Shown: one piece after another, positions 26,091 to 35,548 of the stretch
How positions within the stretch are numbered: the stretch's first letter is position 1
Layout: the number at the start of each line of letters is the position of its first letter
Assembly: GCF_947496775.1 (NCBI RefSeq)
Contig: NZ_CANMDU010000001.1
Coordinates: 558,001 to 622,000, forward strand
DNA from: an uncultured Maribacter sp.
Lineage (GTDB): Bacteria > Bacteroidota > Bacteroidia > Flavobacteriales > Flavobacteriaceae
Direction: 5' to 3'
Length of the DNA: 64,000 bases
Program-made: the position numbers and the translations under genes
Notes under the pieces: model-generated
Seen by the model: only the letters and a program-made list of their open reading frames with translations
What the model was told of the DNA's origin: nothing
Database searches by the model: none

Positions 26091-28145
26091 TTACTTTTTT
26101 AATGTAATTTCTATAACTCCATTTTTACCTTTTTTTCCATATTTTTCAGTAGCCATTTTATCTTTTAAAACATTAATAGATTCTATTCTATCCGTGTCTA
26201 TTTTTTCCATTTCTTCTTTGGTTATTTCTATCCCATCTACTAAAATTAATGGAGGGTTATCCATTTTAAGTTTAACCGTGTTTTCCTGAATCTCTATACC
26301 ACTAGATTTTTTATTTACTTCGTTACCGGAAACTAATTTAAAGGTTATAGGTATAGAATAACCTACATCTACATTGTTCCCCTTATGTACTCCTGGTTTC
26401 ATTTTTGGTAGCTTAGATATAATACGTACAGCCTCCTTTTCTAACAACTCATGAGGCCCTCTTTTTCTAATATTGACTATCTCTCCCGTTTTAGATATTG
26501 TGAGCAATATACTTACCCTTCCCTGTATCCCTATTTCTTGTGCCTCCACAGGATAACTAAAATGCTTAGCAATATGCTTCTGCATCATTGTATTAAAACA
26601 AGCTCTTTTGTCTTCCTTATTTTCACAGCCTGGAAAAACGGGAACTTTATCTAATTGTGAAAAGGGAACAAAAGGTTTCTCTTGTACTTCTTCGTTAATT
26701 CTATAAATATTTTTTGTCCTGTACACTTTTACTGTTTTTTCTCCATCTTTTAGTATTAAATTATGTTCAAAGCCACCCCCCTTAAAAACAGCATCAATCT
26801 TAGTGTTTAAAAGTTTAATCTCATTACCCGATAACTTCTTTAAATTTTTCACTTTAAACTCATGAAAATTCTTGGGGTAACTGGATGAAGGTGAAACTAA
26901 CTCTAAATAATACTCATCTCTACGGAGAGAAATATCTAAATTTCTATCTAAAACACGAAAAGCTTTTTCACGTTTTACATAGCGCTCATACAAAGGTGTA
27001 GATGGCAATGGAAGATAATGTTTTGATGCTTTTTGTTCTACATCATCCCCAAAAACAACTTTCGTATTTTTTGCATTTAATTTATACAAAAGAATAGTCT
27101 TAAAATATGTTCTTTTAGACCAAATTTCATTTTCTTTTAATTTGTTAGTTTCTTTAATCATGACTTGCATTACCTCCTCTATTGTACCATAAGTCGCAAT
27201 TTCTTTCTTTATTTCTTTTTCTAACTCTTCTATTAATTTAGCATCTTCTTCTAATTGATATTTATCTGAACTACTATTATTTGCAGTTCCTTGCGCGGAA
27301 GAAGTGTAAAACAACATCCCCAATACTAAGGGCACTAATACTAAGTACTTTAATTGATTTTTTCTTTTAGATTTCGATTTTTGCAACATGACTATTCGTT
27401 TTTTGATTATTGATGATTTAAAAAATGTATTGATGAATGATATATTTTGGGTCTGAAAAACCTGCGATAACAATATCTGATACTGCTCTTTTTTATTCTT
27501 TTTTGATACTTGAGAATCTGCAATAAACTCATGCAATTCGGATATTCTTTTTTGATAGATATAGACCAAAGGGTTAAACCAGTTTATAATACGCATAACC
27601 TCAAAAAACATTAAATCGTAGGTGTGTTTTTGTTTTATATGCACTAACTCATGCGCTAAAATACTCTCATAATATTCCTTTTTAATCTGATCTCCCATAA
27701 AAATGGTCTTAAAAAAAGAAAAAGCAGAAGTACTCTTTTCTAATAGTACTTGGGTATAATTACTAAAAAACTGAATTTCACCCTCTTTTTTTAATCTTCT
27801 AAGTTGATATAATTTATAACCAAAAATTAGAGATGCTATGCACATTCCTATTGCTAAAATTCTATTTTCTAAAGGCATATTCAAAAACCAATTAGAGGCT
27901 TTTTCTGTAACAACTATTTCTGGCAAGTCTTGTTGCCATAAATATTCTGGATACACTATAAAATCTTCTGGCAGACTAGTTTTAAGCGCTGTAATTTTTA
28001 TTACAGGAAGCAACAAAGACAACACATAAGAACCAATAAGATATACCCTATTCCATTGGAAAAATGTTTCTTTCTTTAAAAAAAAATCATATACCATTAG
28101 AAAAACTAACTGAAAAGCAATGCATTCTACCACATACTGTATCAT
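26091..28145 (-). CDS. BlaR1-like M56 peptidase with TonB-C and plug domains
   Basis: The 684-residue protein has four membrane helices (about 5-22, 34-51, 93-111 and 268-284). The zinc motif HELVH is at 165-169 and a third-ligand glutamate lies in ELHEFIAD. The exported part lacks a penicillin-binding sensor. It ends instead in a TonB-C domain (about 500-590) and a short segment resembling a TonB-receptor plug (DGIEITKEEMEKI). This is the Bacteroidota version of the family. It should cleave the adjacent BlaI repressor after an envelope signal; the signal is unknown and need not be a beta-lactam. Its start overlaps the blaI stop (TAATG). Confidence 0.85.
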   Translation of the reverse strand: MIQYVVECIAFQLVFLMVYDFFLKKETFFQWNRVYLIGSYVLSLLLPVIKITALKTSLPEDFIVYPEYLWQQDLPEIVVTEKASNWFLNMPLENRILAIGMCIASLIFGYKLYQLRRLKKEGEIQFFSNYTQVLLEKSTSAFSFFKTIFMGDQIKKEYYESILAHELVHIKQKHTYDLMFFEVMRIINWFNPLVYIYQKRISELHEFIADSQVSKKNKKEQYQILLSQVFQTQNISFINTFFKSSIIKKRIVMLQKSKSKRKNQLKYLVLVPLVLGMLFYTSSAQGTANNSSSDKYQLEEDAKLIEELEKEIKKEIATYGTIEEVMQVMIKETNKLKENEIWSKRTYFKTILLYKLNAKNTKVVFGDDVEQKASKHYLPLPSTPLYERYVKREKAFRVLDRNLDISLRRDEYYLELVSPSSSYPKNFHEFKVKNLKKLSGNEIKLLNTKIDAVFKGGGFEHNLILKDGEKTVKVYRTKNIYRINEEVQEKPFVPFSQLDKVPVFPGCENKEDKRACFNTMMQKHIAKHFSYPVEAQEIGIQGRVSILLTISKTGEIVNIRKRGPHELLEKEAVRIISKLPKMKPGVHKGNNVDVGYSIPITFKLVSGNEVNKKSSGIEIQENTVKLKMDNPPLILVDGIEITKEEMEKIDTDRIESINVLKDKMATEKYGKKGKNGVIEITLKK

Positions 28146-28504
28146 TATTCTTCGCTTTTAATATCCTTTAAAATGGTCTCTAACTCTGAAAGGCTCATAT
28201 CATTTTTCTTCATAAAAAAAGATACCATACTCTTAAAAGAACCCTGAAAATAACCATCTACTATTTTATTTATAGACTGGTTACTATAGTCCGCTTTGGG
28301 CACTAAAGCGAAATAAAGGTGCCCCTTCCCTGCTTTCTCATGATCAACAAAACCTTTACTTTCTAAAATTCTAACAATAGTAGATACTGTATTATATGCT
28401 GGTTTTGGTTCTGGTAACTCTTCTATTATAGATGCCACATTACATTTTTGTAATTGCCATATAATTTGCATTACCTCTTCTTCTGCTTTTGTGAGTTGTT
28501 TCAT
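28145..28504 (-). CDS. BlaI/MecI-family transcriptional repressor
   Basis: The 119-residue protein is a winged-helix Penicillinase_R repressor beginning MKQLTKAEEEVMQIIW, with VRILESKGFVDHEKAGKGHLY as the wing. I use the ATG at 28504; a TTG two codons upstream is also in frame but would lie on an operator. It should bind the two palindromes just upstream, so the pair is autoregulated. The BlaR1-like protease overlaps its stop codon and probably inactivates it. Confidence 0.9.
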   Translation of the reverse strand: MKQLTKAEEEVMQIIWQLQKCNVASIIEELPEPKPAYNTVSTIVRILESKGFVDHEKAGKGHLYFALVPKADYSNQSINKIVDGYFQGSFKSMVSFFMKKNDMSLSELETILKDIKSEE

Positions 28505-28508
28505 ATTC

Positions 28509-28569
28509 AACTAAAAGTTTAGTTTTACAAATATAACTAAAAAATTAGTTTAAACTAATTTTTTAGTTA
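28509..28569. promoter_or_regulatory. Two BlaI-type operators
   Basis: A 36-bp perfect palindrome spans 28534-28569. It contains AACTAAA and TTTAGTT-like half sites and lies about 30 bases upstream of the repressor start. A second palindrome AACTAAA-AG-TTTAGTT occupies 28509-28524, touching the start codon region. Both share the AACTA/TAGTT arms, as expected for two dimers of the same repressor. Confidence 0.72.
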
Positions 28570-28647
28570 CAAATTTTATAATACTCTAAAATTGGGGTTG
28601 TATGTGTAACAATAACCATCTATTTTCGTCCTATAGAAAACAACAAG

Positions 28648-29157
28648 ATGGATATCTTTCTCCTAATTATAGGTTTTGCACTTATGTTTATAGGCATCAT
28701 CGGTAGTTTTCTACCCGTGCTTCCAGGGCCACCCATAGGCTGGTTAGGTTTGTTGGTCTTGTATTTGACGAATGCTGTCCCCAAAGATTATTGGATTTTA
28801 GGAGTAACTTTAGCCGTTGCTTTAGTCGTTTGGGCACTAGATTATATAATACCTGCACTGGGAACCAAAAAATTTGGCGGTACAAAAGCTGGTATGATTG
28901 GAACTTCTTTAGGATTAATTGTTGGACTTATTGCTCCTATTCCAGGCGGAATAATTATTGGACCTTTTGTAGGTGCCTTAATCGGAGAATTATTAAATAA
29001 AGCGGACCAAAAAACCGCTCTAAAAGCGGCTTTCGGTTCTTTTTTAGGTTTCCTTACTGGAACTTTCTTAAAGTTTGTAGTTTCTATTGTATTCTTAGGG
29101 TTATTTGTATCTAAAACCTGGGAATACAAAAACGCCTTATTTCCTTTTCTTAATTAA
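28648..29157 (+). CDS. DUF456 membrane protein
   Basis: The 169-residue protein is hydrophobic, with four or five membrane helices and the DUF456 pattern, including FLPVLPGPPIGWLGLL (about 22-37) and a glycine-rich GTKKFGGTKAGMIGTSLGL. Function is unknown. It is a single gene, convergent with the nitroreductase gene one base away, and has no visible terminator. Confidence 0.88.
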   Translation: MDIFLLIIGFALMFIGIIGSFLPVLPGPPIGWLGLLVLYLTNAVPKDYWILGVTLAVALVVWALDYIIPALGTKKFGGTKAGMIGTSLGLIVGLIAPIPGGIIIGPFVGALIGELLNKADQKTALKAAFGSFLGFLTGTFLKFVVSIVFLGLFVSKTWEYKNALFPFLN

Positions 29158-29158
29158 A

Positions 29159-29710
29159 TTATAACCACTCTACCTTTTCTGCTATTGGTTTTCTTGTTGC
29201 TTCTATAGGTTCATCATCTGAATATCCCATATAGAAAAACCCCAGACATTTTTCCCCTTCGTTTAGGTCAAAAAACTCATCCATATATTTTATAAGTCCC
29301 GGAGAACTCCAATAGCTACCAATTCCCATTTCTGTGCAACAAAGCCACATATTCTGTACTGCCATTGCTACAGCGGCAACTTCTTCCCATTCTGGAACAC
29401 TTTCTAAAGGGTCTCTTTGCATACAAATAGCAATTACTGCTCCAGCCTTTTTAGGGTTTTCTATAAGTTTTTTAGATTTTATCTGCTTAGGTTTTTCTGT
29501 AATATCAATATACGTGTTCGATAAAAACTCCCCTAATTCCCCTTTCTTTTTCCCTTGCAGCACCTTAAATCGCCAAGGTTCAGTCTTCTTATGACTCGGT
29601 GCCCAATTGGCAGCATCTAATATTTTTTGAATATCGGTTTTAGCAATCGGTTTATCATTATACTGGACCGGAAAAACGGAACGTCTCTTTTTTATTATAT
29701 CAAAAATCAT
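29159..29710 (-). CDS. Nitroreductase-family flavoprotein
   Basis: The 183-residue protein begins MIFDIIKKRRSVFPVQYNDKPI, with the FMN-contacting RRS segment, and contains AANWAPSHKKTEPWRFKV and MGIGSYWSSPGL. It is a compact single-domain member, closest to the YdjA-type group by length. It should reduce nitro or quinone compounds with NAD(P)H. It is 32 bases downstream of the LysR gene and may be in its operon. There is no sequence link to histidine use. Confidence 0.88.
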   Translation of the reverse strand: MIFDIIKKRRSVFPVQYNDKPIAKTDIQKILDAANWAPSHKKTEPWRFKVLQGKKKGELGEFLSNTYIDITEKPKQIKSKKLIENPKKAGAVIAICMQRDPLESVPEWEEVAAVAMAVQNMWLCCTEMGIGSYWSSPGLIKYMDEFFDLNEGEKCLGFFYMGYSDDEPIEATRKPIAEKVEWL

Positions 29711-29742
29711 TTGTCTTTATTATTTTAAACCATTAAAATAAG

Positions 29743-30639
29743 CTATTTCAAAGAAAATAGCATTTCTATACAATTAGTTAAGGCTTTATTCCTATTATCC
29801 TCTTTCCATACCGCCGAGAGGGTTGCTCGCTGCGGAATATTCTTTAATTCTATAAACTTTACACGCATATGAAACCCATACTGCAATGCTGTAGGGACAA
29901 TTGCTACACCTAAATTATTCTCCACCAATTTAAAAATGGTATGAGCATGTACGGATTTATGAGAAATATTAGGAGTAAAACCTACATCTTCGCAAATGCT
30001 CATTACCGTTTCATAATATAAAGGACTGTAGTCTTGAGAAAAAAGAATAAAATCTTCATCCTTTAATATTTCTACACTATTAAAATCTCTAGTTAAAATA
30101 GGAAAAGATTCGGGCACCACAACAGAAAACGTATCCTCTTGCACGGTTTTCATCTGTAATCCTTCTGGTACTCTTGATAAGCGTATAAACCCTAAATCTA
30201 ATTTATCTTTTACAATAGCATTTATTTGAGCTCCATTGGATAATTCTTCCAGACTTGTTTTAATCTTAGGAAAATTGTCCTTTAACTTTACCAATAAGTT
30301 GGGTATTACGCTTTGCATTGCAGAGCCTAAAAACCCAATTCTTACCTCTCCATACTCTCCTCCATCAATAACCTTTAGTTGCTTTGTGGTTACCTCTAAA
30401 TGATTTAATATAAATTCTAACTCTACTTTTAAATATTCACCCGCAGCAGTTAATGATACTTTCTTTTTACTTCGAATAAACAGTTTCGTGTCCAGAATTT
30501 CTTCCATTTGCTTTATCTGCCTACTAAGTCCAGGTTGCGATATACACAACCTTTCGGCAGCTTTTCGGTAGTGCAGTTCCTCAGCTACAGCAATGAAATA
30601 TTTAAAATGGCGTAACTCTAATTGATAACCTACAGGCAT
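29743..30639 (-). CDS. LysR-family transcriptional regulator
   Basis: The 298-residue protein has an N-terminal helix-turn-helix (LELRHFKYFIAVAEELHYRKAAERLCISQPGLSRQIKQME) and a LysR substrate-binding domain (about 95-295). It is divergent from hutHIUG across 71 bases, which suggests it controls hut genes. The protein is of a common aromatic- or stress-responsive type, so the effector is not clear. The nitroreductase gene follows on the same strand. Confidence 0.88.
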   Translation of the reverse strand: MPVGYQLELRHFKYFIAVAEELHYRKAAERLCISQPGLSRQIKQMEEILDTKLFIRSKKKVSLTAAGEYLKVELEFILNHLEVTTKQLKVIDGGEYGEVRIGFLGSAMQSVIPNLLVKLKDNFPKIKTSLEELSNGAQINAIVKDKLDLGFIRLSRVPEGLQMKTVQEDTFSVVVPESFPILTRDFNSVEILKDEDFILFSQDYSPLYYETVMSICEDVGFTPNISHKSVHAHTIFKLVENNLGVAIVPTALQYGFHMRVKFIELKNIPQRATLSAVWKEDNRNKALTNCIEMLFSLK

Positions 30640-30659
30640 TACATGTGAATTATATGGTA

Positions 30660-30691
30660 TTGGCAGGTATCAAAATTAATCAATAATTTTA
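30660..30691 (+). promoter_or_regulatory. Probable hutH promoter
   Basis: TTG at 30660-30662 is followed after 21 bases by TAATTTTA (30684-30691), a 7/8 match to the Bacteroidota -7 box, about 19 bases before the hutH ATG. An imperfect inverted repeat (TATCAAAATTAAT facing AATAATTTTATA) overlaps it and could bind the divergent LysR protein. Confidence 0.4.
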
Positions 30692-30710
30692 TACATCTAA
30701 AAGAAAATAT

Positions 30711-32291
30711 ATGGTTTCTACACCTACTACATTTCGTTTCGGAGAAGATCGGCTTACCACTAGTATTGCACTATCTATTGCAGATGGCAATACCAAAGTC
30801 ATAATCTCACCAGAACAAAGAGGTAAAATTAGGCTCTCCGCTAAAAAAGTAACCGCAATTGTAGATAAAGGCGAAGCTGTTTATGGCATTAATACAGGCT
30901 TTGGCCCTCTTTGCACTACTAAAATATCTAAAGAAGAAACCCAAATATTACAAACCAATATTTTAAAGAGTCATAGCGTCGGTGTCGGCAAACCTATTGC
31001 TACAAAGATTTCAAAACTGATGCTTATTCTAAAAGCACAATCCTTAGCCAAAGGGTTTTCGGGTATTTCAGAAACAACTCTTGACCGAATTTTATGGCAT
31101 ATTGATACTGATGTAATACCTGTAGTTCCCTCGCAAGGTTCCGTTGGAGCCTCTGGAGATTTAGCGCCATTATCGCATTTGTTTCTTCCATTAATAGGTT
31201 TAGGCACGGTACAATTTGAAGGAGAAACAATTACAGTAAAGACTTTATTTAAGCGTAAGAATCTAAAACCCATAGAACTTGGACCAAAAGAAGGTCTAGC
31301 GTTAATAAATGGCACCCAATTTATAGCAGCACATGCTGTGAAAGTGGTAGACAAGTTGCAAAGTTGCTTGTCACAAGCAGATATTATTGGCGCTATGATG
31401 ATTGAAGGACTCCAAGGCTCCATAAAGCCTTTTTATAAAGAATTACATGAATTACGACCTTTTAAAGGTAATATTCATGTAGCTTCCCGAGTAAAGTCGC
31501 TACTACATGGTTCAGAAATTATGGAAGACCATATCGACTGCGAACGTGTACAAGACCCCTACTCTTTACGTTGCATTCCTCAAGTACATGGAGCTTCTAG
31601 AAATGCGTGGCTACATTTAAAAGAACTGGTAGAAATTGAGCTTAACTCGGTTACAGACAATCCTATTATTATAAATGAAGAACTAACTATTAGTGGTGGT
31701 AATTTTCATGGACAACCACTTGCTATGGCATTAGATTATGCTTGTTTAGCTGCTTCGGAAATAGGAAATATATCGGACCGTAGAATCTATTTAGCCCTAG
31801 AAGGCAATAGTCCCGGAGTACCTAAATTATTGATGGAAGATACCGGAATAAATTCTGGTTATATGATTTTACAGTATACCACTGCTGCATTAGCTAGCGA
31901 AAACAAAGGGCTTTGCTTTCCATCGAGCGCAGATAGTATACCCACTTCTTTAGGGCAAGAAGACCATGTAAGCATGGGGTCTATAGGTGGTAGAAAAGCC
32001 TTACAGGTTATTGAGAATGTAGAGAAAATATTGGCTATTGAACTATTGACTGCTGCACAAGCATTTGAATTTAGAAAACCTCTAAAATCTGGAATTCTAT
32101 TAGATGAAATTCATAAAGAAATACGTACTAAAGTTGCCTTTGTAGACAAAGACCGCGTATTCGCTGATGATATCCAAACTGGGATTAAAATTGTTCAAAA
32201 CAAAACTATCATTCATGTGATTAATGAGACTTGTAAAAGAGAAGATATATCACTCCAAACAGAATATTCCAACGAATTTGAAGTATATTAA
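30711..32291 (+). CDS. hutH: Histidine ammonia-lyase
   Basis: The 526-residue protein carries the A147-S148-G149 triad, in GSVGASGDLAPLSH, that cyclises to the MIO electrophile. It also has YGINTGFGPL near 58-67 and the FHGQPLA substrate-site segment. It deaminates histidine to urocanate, the first step of the Hut pathway. It is the first gene of hutHIUG, with HutI starting five bases after its stop. Length is near the family norm of about 500-520 with a slightly longer tail. Confidence 0.96.
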   Translation: MVSTPTTFRFGEDRLTTSIALSIADGNTKVIISPEQRGKIRLSAKKVTAIVDKGEAVYGINTGFGPLCTTKISKEETQILQTNILKSHSVGVGKPIATKISKLMLILKAQSLAKGFSGISETTLDRILWHIDTDVIPVVPSQGSVGASGDLAPLSHLFLPLIGLGTVQFEGETITVKTLFKRKNLKPIELGPKEGLALINGTQFIAAHAVKVVDKLQSCLSQADIIGAMMIEGLQGSIKPFYKELHELRPFKGNIHVASRVKSLLHGSEIMEDHIDCERVQDPYSLRCIPQVHGASRNAWLHLKELVEIELNSVTDNPIIINEELTISGGNFHGQPLAMALDYACLAASEIGNISDRRIYLALEGNSPGVPKLLMEDTGINSGYMILQYTTAALASENKGLCFPSSADSIPTSLGQEDHVSMGSIGGRKALQVIENVEKILAIELLTAAQAFEFRKPLKSGILLDEIHKEIRTKVAFVDKDRVFADDIQTGIKIVQNKTIIHVINETCKREDISLQTEYSNEFEVY

Positions 32292-32295
32292 GGAT

Positions 32296-33543
32296 ATGCA
32301 AAAACAAACACTCATCGGGCCATTTTCACAGGTAGTAACCATGGCTAACTTACCTTTAAAAGGGACACTTAAAGAGGACCAACTTCAAGTAGTTCCAGAA
32401 GGCGGAATCCTAATAAAAGACACTATTATTGAAGCTATTGGAAACTTTGAAGAGCTACTAGAAAAATATAAAACTGCTGAAGTAATTATTCTAAAAGGGA
32501 AACACGTTTGTCTTCCTGGTTTCATAGATGCACATACGCACATTTGCTTTGGAGGAACAAGAGCTAATGACTATGCCATGCGTAATGCTGGTAAAACGTA
32601 TTTAGAAATAGCAAAAGCTGGTGGTGGTATTTGGGATACAGTAACCCAAACCAGAAAAGCTACCCAAGAGGAGCTTACCAAAAACACTATAAAAAGAGCC
32701 AATCGTCATTTAAAAAATGGCGTTACTACAATAGAAGTAAAAAGCGGTTATGGCCTTTCCGTGAGAGAAGAGCTAAAAATGTTGTACGCCATAAAAGAAG
32801 CAAACGAAACTACAGTATCCGATTTAATTTCTACTTGCTTAGCTGCGCATATGTTACCTAAAGATTATGAAGGCTCCGAAGAAGAATATTTAGAGGAAAT
32901 ATCTACGCAGCTTTTCCCTTTATTGAAAGAAGAAAATCTTACTAACAGAATAGATGCTTTTATAGAAGAAAGCGCTTTTTCTAAAGAACAAATTACCCCG
33001 TATTTTAAAAGGGCAAAGGAATTAGGTTTTGATATCACAGTTCATGCCGACCAATTTTCTACTAGCGGTAGCCAAACTGCATTAGAACACAAAGCCATAA
33101 GTGCAGACCATTTAGAAGCTAGTACGGAAAAAGAAATTAACCTTTTAGCAAAAAGTAATGTTATATCTATGGCGTTACCAGGTGCTTCATTAGGTTTAGG
33201 ATGTGGCTTTACTCCTGCAAGAAAAATACTAGATGCTGGTGGTGCCTTAGCAATTGCAAGTGACCACAACCCTGGTTCTGCTCCTATGGGAGATTTACTA
33301 ACCCAAGCCTCTATATTAGGGGCTTTTGAAAAACTCACTAATGCAGAAGTTTTAGCTGGAATAACACATAGAGCAGCAGCTTCTTTAAATCTGGAAGACA
33401 GAGGACAGTTAGCCAAAGGTTTCCTTGCAGATATGAGTGTTTTTCACACTAACAATTATAACGAAATTCTATACAACCAAGGAAACTTAAAACCTTGTAT
33501 GGTCTGGAAAAATGGCACATTAGTTTACGATAAGCACAAATAG
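32296..33543 (+). CDS. hutI: Imidazolonepropionase
   Basis: I start the protein at the ATG at 32296 (415 aa), five bases after hutH; the longer frame upstream only overlaps hutH. It is an amidohydrolase with metal ligands H80 and H82 in DAHTHICFGG, a third histidine in ITVHADQFS and a late aspartate in ASDHNPGSAP. It opens the imidazolone ring to N-formimino-glutamate, the third Hut step. The gap to hutU is one base. Confidence 0.96.
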   Translation: MQKQTLIGPFSQVVTMANLPLKGTLKEDQLQVVPEGGILIKDTIIEAIGNFEELLEKYKTAEVIILKGKHVCLPGFIDAHTHICFGGTRANDYAMRNAGKTYLEIAKAGGGIWDTVTQTRKATQEELTKNTIKRANRHLKNGVTTIEVKSGYGLSVREELKMLYAIKEANETTVSDLISTCLAAHMLPKDYEGSEEEYLEEISTQLFPLLKEENLTNRIDAFIEESAFSKEQITPYFKRAKELGFDITVHADQFSTSGSQTALEHKAISADHLEASTEKEINLLAKSNVISMALPGASLGLGCGFTPARKILDAGGALAIASDHNPGSAPMGDLLTQASILGAFEKLTNAEVLAGITHRAAASLNLEDRGQLAKGFLADMSVFHTNNYNEILYNQGNLKPCMVWKNGTLVYDKHK

Positions 33544-33544
33544 T

Positions 33545-35548
33545 ATGATTGATTTTAAAGCAACAATACTACAAGGAATTCCATCAGAATTACCTCCAAA
33601 AAGAATACGTTCTTCAAAAGTAAATCATGCGCCAAAACGAAAAGATATTCTTTCTAAAGAAGAAAAAAAACTAGCCGTTCGTAATGCTTTACGTTACTTC
33701 CCAAAAGCATGGCACTCTGAATTAGCTCCAGAATTTGCAGAAGAGCTAAAACAATATGGTCGTATTTACATGTATCGCTTTATGCCAGAATATAAACTAT
33801 ATGCAAGGTCTATTTCTGAATATCCTGCTCAGACTTCTCAAGCTGGTAGTATTATGCTAATGATTCAGAATAATTTAGACCCCGCAGTGGCACAACACCC
33901 AGAAGAACTCATCACTTACGGTGGAAATGGTGCTGTTTTTCAGAATTGGGCACAATACCTATTAACTATGCAATTTTTGGCCACCATGACTAATGAGCAA
34001 ACATTACATATTTATTCAGGTCACCCAATGGGGTTGTTTCCTTCTACTAAAGAAGCTCCAAGAGTTGTGGTAACTAACGGCATGATGATTCCCAACTACT
34101 CACAACCTGATGATTGGGAGAAATATAATGCACTTGGTGTTACCCAATATGGACAAATGACTGCTGGTTCCTATATGTATATTGGTCCTCAAGGTATTGT
34201 TCACGGTACTACCATTACGGTAATGAATGCTTTTAGAAAAGTATTACAAAAGGATGAAACTCCTAATGGAAAAATATTCTTAACTGCAGGATTAGGAGGC
34301 ATGAGCGGCGCACAGCCAAAGGCAGGGAATATTGTTGGTTGTATAACCATTTGTGCAGAAGTGAATGAAGCCGCTGCTCGTAAAAGACATGAACAAGGTT
34401 GGGTAGATGTACTTATAAACGATATTGATACCCTAGTATTTAGAACAAAACAAGCTAAAGCGCAAAAAGAAGTAGTTTCTATTGCTTTCATTGGTAATAT
34501 AGTTACGGTATGGGAACGTTTTTATGAAGAAGAAATTTTTATTCATTTAGGCTCTGACCAAACATCATTGCATAATCCTTGGGCTGGTGGTTATTATCCT
34601 GTTGCTATTTCTTTTGAAGACGCCAATCAAATGATGGCTAATCAACCAGAAAAATTCAAAAAAGAAGTCCAACAAACATTAAAGAGACACGCTGCTGCTA
34701 TACATAAACATACCGCAAAAGGAACGTATTTCTTTGATTATGGTAATGCTTTTTTACTAGAAGCTTCTCGTGCTGGTGGCGATGTAATGGCAGAAAATAA
34801 TATCGATTTTAAATACCCTTCTTATGTACAAGATATATTAGGACCTATGTGTTTTGATTATGGTTTTGGCCCATTTAGATGGGTTTGTACTTCAGGAATA
34901 CCAGAAGATTTAGACAAAACAGATGCTATAGCATGTGAGATTATGGAGCAAATAAAGTTGGATTCTCCAGAGGAGATTCAGCAACAAATGCAAGACAATA
35001 TTACTTGGATTAAAGAAGCTAAAAAGAATAAATTAGTGGTAGGTTCCCAAGCTCGTATTTTATATGCCGATGCAGAAGGAAGAGCTAAAATTGCGGAAGC
35101 TTTTAACCAAGCAGTAAACTCTGGAGAACTTTCTGCCCCTATTGTATTAGGAAGAGACCACCATGATGTTAGCGGAACCGATTCTCCGTATAGAGAAACG
35201 AGTAATATTTATGATGGTAGTAAATTTACTGCCGATATGGCTATACACAATGTTATTGGGGATAGTTTTCGTGGGGCTACTTGGGTATCTATACACAATG
35301 GCGGTGGCGTAGGTTGGGGAGAAGTTATCAATGGTGGCTTTGGAATGGTATTAGATGGTTCTGATGAAGCGTCTAAACGACTTAAAAACATGTTGTTTTA
35401 TGATGTAAATAATGGTATTTCTCGTAGAAGTTGGGCTCGTAATAAAGAAGCTGTTTTCGCCATTAAAAGAGAAATGGAACGAACTCCAGAACTAAAAGTT
35501 ACAATTCCTAACTTAGTAGAAGATAATCTTTTAGAAGAATTGTTTTAA
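33545..35548 (+). CDS. hutU: Urocanate hydratase
   Basis: The 667-residue protein contains the NAD-binding GLGGMSGAQP near 250 and the urocanase stretch DYGFGPFRWVCTSGIP near 440-455. It adds water to urocanate to give imidazolonepropionate, using NAD as an electrophile. It is about 100 residues longer than proteobacterial HutU (about 555 aa) and nearer the eukaryotic length; no frame break is seen. Its stop overlaps the hutG start (TAATG). Confidence 0.96.
   Translation: MIDFKATILQGIPSELPPKRIRSSKVNHAPKRKDILSKEEKKLAVRNALRYFPKAWHSELAPEFAEELKQYGRIYMYRFMPEYKLYARSISEYPAQTSQAGSIMLMIQNNLDPAVAQHPEELITYGGNGAVFQNWAQYLLTMQFLATMTNEQTLHIYSGHPMGLFPSTKEAPRVVVTNGMMIPNYSQPDDWEKYNALGVTQYGQMTAGSYMYIGPQGIVHGTTITVMNAFRKVLQKDETPNGKIFLTAGLGGMSGAQPKAGNIVGCITICAEVNEAAARKRHEQGWVDVLINDIDTLVFRTKQAKAQKEVVSIAFIGNIVTVWERFYEEEIFIHLGSDQTSLHNPWAGGYYPVAISFEDANQMMANQPEKFKKEVQQTLKRHAAAIHKHTAKGTYFFDYGNAFLLEASRAGGDVMAENNIDFKYPSYVQDILGPMCFDYGFGPFRWVCTSGIPEDLDKTDAIACEIMEQIKLDSPEEIQQQMQDNITWIKEAKKNKLVVGSQARILYADAEGRAKIAEAFNQAVNSGELSAPIVLGRDHHDVSGTDSPYRETSNIYDGSKFTADMAIHNVIGDSFRGATWVSIHNGGGVGWGEVINGGFGMVLDGSDEASKRLKNMLFYDVNNGISRRSWARNKEAVFAIKREMERTPELKVTIPNLVEDNLLEELF

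Noticed and set aside
26091-28504. Beta-lactam resistance operon
   Set aside because: The protease has no penicillin-binding sensor domain and no beta-lactamase gene is present.
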